Source: G965198795 sp965198795 (GTDB taxonomy: Bacteria; Pseudomonadota; Alphaproteobacteria; Rhodospirillales; Casp-alpha2). From it: a stretch of DNA of 64,000 bases. How positions within the stretch are numbered: the first letter of the stretch is position 1; each line of letters opens with the position of its first letter. Both the position numbers and the translations under genes were made by a program. The stretch lies in assembly GCA_965198795.1 (NCBI GenBank), contig OZ240674.1, positions 1,240,001-1,304,000 of the forward strand, written 5' to 3'. Below are positions 8,400-15,243 of this stretch, one piece after another. The notes beneath the pieces were generated by a model. The model was not told the origin of the DNA, did not search any database, and was given only the letters and a program-made list of their open reading frames with translations.

Positions 8400-9503
8400 C
8401 TAACCACCCGACGCCTGAGCATCCGTTTCCTCAAGCCTGGCCTGGCGCTCGGCGTCCTGTTTCGCGATGGCTTCACGCAATGTCTTCGCCAGCGCCTGCC
8501 CGATAGCGCCGCCGTCACCGGCGATTTTGTCACGCAAAACCGCGCGCATGGCGTCGATATGCGCCTTGACCACCTCGACGGCGTTGTCGTCTTCCATACA
8601 CCCTTCTTGTGTGACGTCGAACAGCATCTTGCCGAATATGGAAATCAACGGGTAACCGAAAGTACCCCCTTGGCCCCGCAATTCCAGGGCGACCTGGTTG
8701 ATCTCGTTAAATTGCGTGGTCCGGCGTCCGGGTTCCAAGAGCGCCTGGGTACAGAAGTCCGAAAGCCTCGAAAGATAGTCCTGCGCCCATTTGGTGAAGT
8801 CCAAGGCCGCGCGTTCCAGGGTATTTTCCGCCTCCTCCAATATATCCGCGGGAATGCTGCCACGCTCCATGGGCTCGACTTTTCCGCCGGCGACACGCTC
8901 CTTGAGGTTATTCTGAACCCGGAAAAGATAGACGTCGCTGGCCGTTTGCGGTTTCACGGTCTTTTCCGCCGAATAAACGATATTACAATCGTCATCCGTC
9001 TTTTCCCGCCGTTCCTCATTGTTGGGCGGCGGCCCCTTCCGGCGCCGGCGGTCAGGTCCAAAGTATTGCTGCGTCATCACGAACTGACGGGGGAAATCAA
9101 TGATCTCCAAAATTTTGCGATAGACGCTCTCGCCGGAAAACGGCTTCGCCAGAAACTCGGTCGCGCCCAGATCACGCGCGGAATTGACGTAATCTTGATC
9201 CGCGGCGCCCGACAGCATAATGAAAGGGACGGACCGGTTCGGCGTCTCTTTGGCCGAACGGCACCAGCGGCAGAGCAACAGCCCGTTGATTGGCGCCATC
9301 ACCAAATCGGCGATGATAATATCCGGCCCCGGACTCTTTGCCGTTTTCAACACCTTCAGATGCTCAATGGCTTCCTGGCCGTTCTGCATCGCGACGATCC
9401 GTTCGAAGCCAAATTGACGCAGCAATTGCTCCAGGATTTTTCGGACAAAATTATTGTCCTCAACCAGCATCACGACAACACGATCAAATTTATATTTGGC
9501 CAC
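8400..9503 (-). CDS. Response regulator with receiver domain and unknown C-terminal domain
   Basis: A 367-residue protein. Residues about 9-130 form a CheY-like receiver: acidic pair in VMLVEDNNFVRK, phosphoacceptor Asp in PDIIIADLVMAPING, Ser in IMLSGAA and Lys in FLAKPFSG. After a charged linker (FGPDRRRRKGPPPNNEERREK) comes a mostly helical region of about 200 residues with no DNA-binding, GGDEF or kinase motif that I recognise. I favour the GTG at 9503 (VAKYKFDRV), which follows AGGGG at good spacing, over an upstream TTG at 9530. It is divergent from gapR. The output mode is unknown. Confidence 0.85.
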   Translation of the reverse strand: MAKYKFDRVVVMLVEDNNFVRKILEQLLRQFGFERIVAMQNGQEAIEHLKVLKTAKSPGPDIIIADLVMAPINGLLLCRWCRSAKETPNRSVPFIMLSGAADQDYVNSARDLGATEFLAKPFSGESVYRKILEIIDFPRQFVMTQQYFGPDRRRRKGPPPNNEERREKTDDDCNIVYSAEKTVKPQTASDVYLFRVQNNLKERVAGGKVEPMERGSIPADILEEAENTLERAALDFTKWAQDYLSRLSDFCTQALLEPGRRTTQFNEINQVALELRGQGGTFGYPLISIFGKMLFDVTQEGCMEDDNAVEVVKAHIDAMRAVLRDKIAGDGGAIGQALAKTLREAIAKQDAERQARLEETDAQASGG

Positions 9504-9671
9504 AACCCAGCCCCTGTGCCGCTCCCTCAAGGGATAAACTATAATTCCATCATTTCACGATGCAACTTAACAACGCCGTCATGTTTCGATGAGAGCTTGC
9601 GAAAGCGCCCCGCAAGCTCATATTGTGCCCGCCTTCAAGCACCATACTCAAAAACCATCAGGAGAGCGAAT

Positions 9672-9917
9672 ATGTCGGATATCGGCGGCGTCGCGGCGGA
9701 TAGGCTGAAATCCTTCGTCGAACGCATCGAGCGGCTGGAGGAGGAAAAAAAGGCTCTATCCGACGATATCCGGGACGTATTCGCCGAGGCTAAAAGCGCC
9801 GGCTTCGACATCAAGGTTCTGCGTCAGGTCCTGAAACTGCGCAAGATGAACCCCAATGAGCGCAGCGAAATGGAAGAGGTGCTTTCTATCTACCTGCGCG
9901 CTTTGGATATGGAATAA
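9672..9917 (+). CDS. gapR: GapR nucleoid-associated protein (DUF2312)
   Basis: An 81-residue protein matching GapR of Caulobacter and relatives, a tetrameric DNA clamp that binds AT-rich overtwisted DNA ahead of polymerases and stimulates topoisomerases. The whole length is the conserved domain: ADRLKSFVERIERLEEEKK (long helix), DIRDVFAEAKSAGFD, KVLRQVLKLRKM and ERSEMEEVLSIYLRAL. The ATG at 9672 follows GGAGAG. It converges on cysC with only three bases between the stop codons. This family is a good marker for Alphaproteobacteria. Confidence 0.95.
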   Translation: MSDIGGVAADRLKSFVERIERLEEEKKALSDDIRDVFAEAKSAGFDIKVLRQVLKLRKMNPNERSEMEEVLSIYLRALDME

Positions 9918-9920
9918 GCA

Positions 9921-10520
9921 TTACGCCGTATAGGTTTCTTGACAGTAGGCGATCAAACGCTCGACGCTGACGTCCAGGCGTTCCACGCCAGTGTCGATCA
10001 CCAGATCAGGATTTGCCGGGAGTTCATAAGGCGCGCCGACGCCCGTGAACTCCGGTATCTCGCCCGCGCGCGCGCGGGCGTATAGCCCTTTGACGTCTCT
10101 CGCCTCGCAGGTTTCCAGATCCGCCGCGGCGTGAATTTCGGAAAACCCGTTTCCCGCCGCGTCCCTGGCGGCCCGCCTATCGGCGCGATAAGGCGATATG
10201 AACGCCGTCAGCACCAGCATTCCGGATTGAGCGAACAGCGCGGCCACATGGGCGATACGGCGAATATTCTCGGCCCTATCCCGCGCGGAGAACCCCAAGT
10301 CGGCGCTCAGTCCCTGGCGCACGTTGTCGCCATCGAGCACGAACACTTTCCAGCCCGCGTCGAACAGGGCCTTTTCCAGGGCGTTGGCGAGCGTCGATTT
10401 GCCGGAACCGGACAATCCCGTGAACCACAGGACGCCGCCTTTATGACCATACGCCTCGGCGCGCGCTTCCGGAGCCACATGACTGATTTCCCAGCTCAAG
10501 TTCCGCTCATTGACCGACAT
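9921..10520 (-). CDS. cysC: Adenylylsulfate kinase
   Basis: A 199-residue APS kinase, which phosphorylates adenosine 5'-phosphosulfate to PAPS in sulfate activation. The P-loop GLSGSGKST is at about residues 35-43, followed by DGDNVRQGL, NIRRIAHVAALF, FISPYRADR (substrate clamp) and CEARDVKGLYARARAGEI. The ATG at 10520 opens with the APS-kinase-like MSVNERNLSWE; a longer reading adds an unlikely basic leader. No cysND or cysNC lies in the window, so this is a stand-alone copy whose ATP sulfurylase partner must be elsewhere. It is downstream of the STAS gene but not obviously in its operon. Confidence 0.93.
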   Translation of the reverse strand: MSVNERNLSWEISHVAPEARAEAYGHKGGVLWFTGLSGSGKSTLANALEKALFDAGWKVFVLDGDNVRQGLSADLGFSARDRAENIRRIAHVAALFAQSGMLVLTAFISPYRADRRAARDAAGNGFSEIHAAADLETCEARDVKGLYARARAGEIPEFTGVGAPYELPANPDLVIDTGVERLDVSVERLIAYCQETYTA

Positions 10521-10676
10521 CAGGCGCCTCTCGCAAACACGCCCGCGCATTCCAGGCGATGGGCATGAACAAACTGATCCACCGGCGTCACGCCCAAACA
10601 GCGATGGAGCGTTGCGTAAGCGAGTCCGGCGCCGCGAAACGCGCGGGTCTGCGGCGCGCGTCAATCCCCCTTGGCG

Positions 10677-11009
10677 TCAGGAGCCCGCGGATATTGCCGC
10701 CTCAAGGTCCTCATGGATAACAAATACCTTGTCCAGGCGGGCGAGTTGCAAAACCCGCATGGCGTTATCGCTGACGGACATCAGGCTGAGCTTGCTTCCG
10801 CCCTTTCGCGCCGCATGCAACGCCTCAATCAGCGAGGCGACGCCCGATGAGTCGATGTAACCCACATTCGCCAAGTCGACCATAACCGGTTGACCCCGGC
10901 CGACCACCTCCAGTAAAATCTTCCGTGTGTCCGACGAGGTTTGCAGGTCGATCCCGCCGCTCAACGAAACAACGACAATATCGCCCTTTTCGATAATTTG
11001 ATACTCCAT
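10677..11009 (-). CDS. STAS-domain anti-sigma factor antagonist (SpoIIAA/RsbV-like)
   Basis: A 110-residue single STAS domain. In partner-switching systems the unphosphorylated form binds an anti-sigma kinase and frees its target; phosphorylation at a conserved Ser inactivates it. That site is visible as GYIDSSGVASLIEAL (Ser54/Ser55). It lies about 140 bp downstream of, and on the same strand as, a protein holding both a PP2C phosphatase and an HATPase kinase domain, which are the enzymes expected to reset and phosphorylate it. No sigma factor is nearby, so the final target is unknown. Confidence 0.92.
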   Translation of the reverse strand: MEYQIIEKGDIVVVSLSGGIDLQTSSDTRKILLEVVGRGQPVMVDLANVGYIDSSGVASLIEALHAARKGGSKLSLMSVSDNAMRVLQLARLDKVFVIHEDLEAAISAGS

Positions 11010-11147
11010 CGCCGTCTCTCTTCAAGCCCCGCCCGACGTTCAAATTTATCGCGATCCGGCGTCGTCATGGCCTGTGCTTTTCAGTTACGGTTCAGAGCAC
11101 GCGGCTCCTGGATTTCCTCTAGAGCGTTTATTTGTCGTGTTTTTGTC

Positions 11148-12890
11148 CTAGCTTATGCGCTTTTTCAGACGTAACAAATTTCCCACGCTGGGCGGAGGAT
11201 TCAGATACGCCGCCTCATCCATCACCTCCTGGATGATATGAACTCCCAGACCGCCTGGACGAATATCACCCAAATCTCTCGGTTTGATTGTTTCCGGGTC
11301 CACCGGACACGCGACGTCACGCAAATATATAACGATACAACCGTCTTCTCTACAGATATCGAGACCGATCTCGCCATCCTCCCTGCCCGCATAGGCATGG
11401 CGGATGATGTTCTGACAGGCTTCATCGACCGCCAAAACGACGTCCGCGCTGGTTTCCTGGCATCCGCCGCAGTAATCGACACAAGTCCGGACGGTTTGAC
11501 GAACAATCCGCAACCGGTCTGGTTTGGCGGGCACACGAACATGCATTAAATGCTCAGAAGAGGGCGGGGGTTCAACTGGTTCCGCGGCTGCGGGACGTCT
11601 GGCCGAATCATCCACCGCGAGTACGGTAATATCATCGCGTAACCCCGCCTCGGCCGGTTTCACCGCTTTCACGACGGCGGCCACGCGGGCGCTTAAACCA
11701 TCATTCTTTCCATCAATCAGAATGCGCTCGACGCCCTCGCGTCCGAGTTCCGAACCATCCGCCCGATACCCCTCGGTCAATCCGTCGGTGAACATCCATA
11801 GGCTGCCGCCATCGAGCATGATTTCCTGTTCGGGAAATGGCTTGCCGTCCGTGGGATCGTCCAGAACCCCCAACGGCGGCAATTCCGCCTCAAGGGCCGC
11901 GACTCCGCCGTCCTTACCCACCACCATGGGGGGTTCATGTCCGGCGTTGCATAGACGCACCGTTCCGGCGCCGGGATCGTAGACGCCGCCGATCATGGTG
12001 ATGAACATGCCGCGGGTGGCCGTTTCGCAGATCTCGCGGTTGATCTCTTGCAGCAGATAACCGGGCGAGACGGCGCCTTTACCCAGACACCGGTAAAGGC
12101 TCGAGGTTTTTGCCATTAACAGGGCCGCGTTCATGCCCTTGCCGGACACATCGCCGATGTTGAAACAGATCCGGCCATCCGGCAGCGGGAAAAAATCATA
12201 AAAATCGCCGCTGACCTCGCGGGCCGGGCGATTGTAGCCTTGGACCCGCGTGACGCCTTCGACGTCGGCCGGCAACAGCGAGCGCTGGATTTCACGGGCC
12301 AATTCCAATTCGCGTTTGACCCGCTCTTGCTCAACCAGCGCCGCCGCCTGACGCGTGTTGATAATGGCCATCGCCGCCGCAGACGCCAGTGTTTCCAGCA
12401 GATGCAAATCACCGTTCGAAAACAGTCCGTCACGCGAACGCTTGTCGATCAGTTCGATGGCGCCGATTTTCTCGTCCTTGACGGACAACGGCGCGCACAG
12501 AATGGATCGCGTCGTATGACCGGTTTGTTCATCGAATCCCTTGTAAAAATTCGGATCCTTGGTGACGTCGCGGACAATGGTTCCCGCGTTCTCGGCGACA
12601 CACTTGCCGACTATGCCCATGTCACTCGGCAATTCCAGGCCCACTATCTCCGTCGCGCCAACGCAGGCGTGGCAGCGCAGCATTGTTCCATCGTCATTCA
12701 ATAGAAACAGAGCGCCGCCGATGGCGTCGATATTGTCGATGATCCTTTGCAAGGCTCGATAAATAGCGCCTTGAACATCCTGGGACGCCGCGAAGTCGCG
12801 GCTCATTTCCGCCAGCAATTCGAGATAGGCGTCGAAGGTTTGCGAACTGGCCGCCAGTCCAGCGTCCGGCGCCGAAAAAGTTGATGTCAT
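11148..12890 (-). CDS. GAF / PP2C-type phosphatase (RsbU-like) / HATPase (RsbW-like) fusion
   Basis: A 580-residue cytosolic regulator. Residues about 35-180 are a GAF sensor (GKCVAENAGTIVRDVTKDPNF, SILCAPLSVKDEKIGAIELI). Residues about 195-428 are a SpoIIE/RsbU phosphatase with EIQRSLLP, SGDFYDFF, GDVSGKGMNAALLMA, CNAGHEPP and FTDGLTEG, the metal Asp residues being present. Residues about 447-580 are a GHKL anti-sigma kinase domain with AVDEACQNIIRHAY (N box) and PGGLGVHIIQ (glycine box). Phosphatase and kinase in one chain imply an autonomous two-way switch acting on the adjacent STAS protein (inference). No membrane segment is seen. Confidence 0.93.
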   Translation of the reverse strand: MTSTFSAPDAGLAASSQTFDAYLELLAEMSRDFAASQDVQGAIYRALQRIIDNIDAIGGALFLLNDDGTMLRCHACVGATEIVGLELPSDMGIVGKCVAENAGTIVRDVTKDPNFYKGFDEQTGHTTRSILCAPLSVKDEKIGAIELIDKRSRDGLFSNGDLHLLETLASAAAMAIINTRQAAALVEQERVKRELELAREIQRSLLPADVEGVTRVQGYNRPAREVSGDFYDFFPLPDGRICFNIGDVSGKGMNAALLMAKTSSLYRCLGKGAVSPGYLLQEINREICETATRGMFITMIGGVYDPGAGTVRLCNAGHEPPMVVGKDGGVAALEAELPPLGVLDDPTDGKPFPEQEIMLDGGSLWMFTDGLTEGYRADGSELGREGVERILIDGKNDGLSARVAAVVKAVKPAEAGLRDDITVLAVDDSARRPAAAEPVEPPPSSEHLMHVRVPAKPDRLRIVRQTVRTCVDYCGGCQETSADVVLAVDEACQNIIRHAYAGREDGEIGLDICREDGCIVIYLRDVACPVDPETIKPRDLGDIRPGGLGVHIIQEVMDEAAYLNPPPSVGNLLRLKKRIS

Positions 12891-13191
12891 GGCGCCGTTT
12901 CCACCAGAAATAACAAAGGGGCCTATCTGATTGATTTAGTTTTCGCGAAGACATCGTAGCAATATTCCCAAGGTCTTGCCTAGCTGATCGGGTTTTCTGG
13001 ATGGTTCAGGCGGTTCGTGACTCGGGCTTGGCCCCGGTCATGACGGTTGGCGGACCGCGCCGCCGAGAGGTGGCGTGACGATTTCGCCCCGTCCGGGGAA
13101 TCATCCCCGCGCGGGTGGGGGTTGTATGACGTCTCGCCTAAACCAGAGCGTCACCCCCGCGTCCACACTCCGTCCCCTCGCGCCCCTTCCT

Positions 13192-13312
13192 TGTCACCCC
13201 CGCGAAGGCGAGGGGCCAGAGCGCCCTTTGTCGCTCAATCACCGGCTGTCACTCATGATTGGTTGCAACGCGGGCCACCCTGCTGGATTCCCGCCTGCGC
13301 GGGAATGACAAA
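13192..13312 (-). repeat. Dispersed palindromic element of about 120 bp, copy 1
   Basis: Bounded by GTCACCCCCGCG on the left and CGCGGGAATGAC on the right. Read on the minus strand it aligns nearly end to end with 45749-45867, sharing blocks such as GAATCCAGC, CCCGCGTT, ATGAGTGA-like and GCTCTGG-like segments. It sits in the 550-bp gap 12891-13443, which shows no credible gene. Confidence 0.82.
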
Positions 13313-13443
13313 CTGGGGGCCGGGAGGATGAAACCGAGCGCCTCGCTATTCGGCATGTTTGATATACTTAAATGGCTCACGCCTAGCCAGGAGGGTTTTT
13401 CCGGGGCGGCCTAACTCCGAGACGGCCCAACAGGGCGCCAGCT

Positions 13444-13818
13444 TTATAGGAAGCGCGCCGGAACTGCGCCAGAACCGCGGTTGCCGTATCGCCGCCGGTC
13501 CTTTGCCAGCCTGTTCTGGCGTCTCAAAAGATCGGAATAGGTGAGCGTGACCGGAACACCCGTCGGCTTCGTGATGCGGCGGGCGACGTCACGGACGCCG
13601 GTTTCGAGAAACTCTGGATACCCCGAACCGGCGATCACGATATTGACCGGCCGGTTCCACTCTATGACACGGGGGTCTTCGCGCTTCTGGTCCTCGGCGC
13701 CAAAGGCGATGACGTCGAAATATCTCAGGATTTCGGCGTTGGCGGGGCTCCGCGCATAGGCGGGGGAACTGAAAATCAGCAGCAGACCCAGGACCGTCAG
13801 CCAGCGCCCCGGCGTCGG
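13444..13818 (-). pseudogene. DUF2927-like secreted protein, apparently broken
   Basis: The frame opens directly after the TAA of the upstream gene and reads a signal-peptide-like WLTVLGLLLIFSSPAYA, then EILRYFDVIAFGAEDQKRED, PRVIEWNRPVNIVIAG and DVARRITKPTGVPVTLTYS, which resembles the N-terminal part of DUF2927. No ATG, GTG or TTG precedes the signal peptide; the first is a GTG at 13638, inside the conserved region. After the recognisable part the sequence turns into basic low-complexity (RRQNRLAKDRRR) and stops early. Lack of a canonical start and loss of the C-terminus suggest a pseudogene. Initiation from CTG or readthrough of the upstream stop is the alternative. Confidence 0.6.
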
Positions 13819-14994
13819 TTAGATTATCAAATTATCGACGTGAAAGCCCTGGAACATGGTGATCCCGCAAGCCTGGCCCGTCTTAACCCCAAGTTCGTTA
13901 TCGACCCGGGCCAACACCATGACGATGCCTTTTTCCTGCATGGACCGGATAACCCCCTTGTGCCGCGGCAAAATGGTCTCGGAGCCCTCACGCCAGAAAA
14001 CCTTGGCTAACCCCGCATCCAAACGCCGCAGGTCAACCAACCCGATGGTTTCGGGAATGATCGCGTCGACGGCGATCGTTCCGCCTTTCGACTTGATCAA
14101 TTCGGATCCGGTTTTGAACTGATCCCAATTTTGCAGAATGTTCTCCTGGCGAAATTTTAGCACCACGTTGCTTAAGGCTTTTGCTCCGCCTTTTTCGAGC
14201 AGGTTTTGGAACGAGTGGGTGAACACGGTCTCAACATTCAAATTCAAGGAACATTTTTGACCACCCGGATTTATTTCGCTGAAACAATCTATGACCATCT
14301 GATCCAACGCACGGGTCAGTTGGGAAAAAACCGCGGTGGCTCCCTTGAAATCGACGTTCTTCAAAATGTGCTGCTGGATCATGCCAAACGAGATGAAATA
14401 CTCCGCCATCAGGGGCGCCGGCTGTTTGCCCGGCGTGATCAAGGCCGTCTTCTGGTTGCGGATGAAGTTCTCGGCGAAGGTCTTTCGACCCATTTGGCGT
14501 TGAATGTCGCGAATGGCCTGAATATCGCTTTCCCGCAGAGTTCGCGTTCCATCGTCCTGGATGCCGCTTTCTTTTTTCCGGTCATCGACGGTCTCCAGGA
14601 ATTTTATGACGTTCTGAAGGCGCCCTTGCAGGTTCAAGACTCTAACGAGACGTGATTGATCGATATTGTTGAAATAGACCTGAAAGTTCTGCTGAATCAC
14701 GCGGATCAAATCGACCTTCAATTCAGACGTGCTCTCGAGCTGATTGTACTCGTTCAATTTCACCAACAACGCCGTGTCCGTGGTGCTGATCCGGTAAGCC
14801 ACGGCTTCCCGCCGGAAACAAAACCGCTGGAAGGCTTCGGACAGTTTTTTATTCAGTTTTTCCTGTTCCTCCTTGGTCATTCCGAGGCTGTCGAAGCTCA
14901 CCATGATCAAATGGCTTGGAGCGTCGGGCGCCGGCGACCATTTTCTCAAGTAGGTCAGCAGGCGCAGCAACTCACCATTGGTGCCCGTGGTCAT
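13819..14994 (-). CDS. Degenerate GGDEF/EAL-like protein
   Basis: A 391-residue cytosolic protein. The C-terminal third resembles an EAL domain that has lost its catalytic motifs: IAVDAIIPETIGLVDLRRLD, then VMVLARVDNELGVKTGQACG and the family ending GITMFQGFHVDNLI (compare the G-x-x-x-x-Q-G-F end of EAL). The N-terminal part (HLIMVSFDSLG..FCFRREAVAYRISTTDTALLVKL) is reminiscent of a GGDEF or palm fold without GGDEF. No EAL, DDFGTG or GGDEF residues are present, so enzymatic c-di-GMP turnover is unlikely; a protein-binding or nucleotide-sensing scaffold role is possible. Its TAA is in frame with the DUF2927-like remnant. Confidence 0.6.
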   Translation of the reverse strand: MTTGTNGELLRLLTYLRKWSPAPDAPSHLIMVSFDSLGMTKEEQEKLNKKLSEAFQRFCFRREAVAYRISTTDTALLVKLNEYNQLESTSELKVDLIRVIQQNFQVYFNNIDQSRLVRVLNLQGRLQNVIKFLETVDDRKKESGIQDDGTRTLRESDIQAIRDIQRQMGRKTFAENFIRNQKTALITPGKQPAPLMAEYFISFGMIQQHILKNVDFKGATAVFSQLTRALDQMVIDCFSEINPGGQKCSLNLNVETVFTHSFQNLLEKGGAKALSNVVLKFRQENILQNWDQFKTGSELIKSKGGTIAVDAIIPETIGLVDLRRLDAGLAKVFWREGSETILPRHKGVIRSMQEKGIVMVLARVDNELGVKTGQACGITMFQGFHVDNLII

Positions 14995-15243
14995 GTCCCA
15001 TCCTTGTCACTAGACCGCATAACAACATTTGATGTCATAATTGCCGTGGCGGGCGTTGACAATAGCTTAACTCTCCAAATGGTCCCAGAGACGATCAGGC
15101 GTCGGGCCGGGCCTGAACACCGTCATCCGCCTTAACCCCTCCTCTCAAGGTTGGCCTCTCATCCGCATATTTCATTATACGGACGCGGGCCTCTTTGCAC
15201 GCCGGCTGACTGACGGCGGCCTCACGGTCCGCGGCGGCGTCCC

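Noticed and set aside
13047..13331. Plus-strand frame ending in a WIPACAGMT-type sequence
   Set aside because: It is the translation of the dispersed repeat element and has no protein-like remainder.
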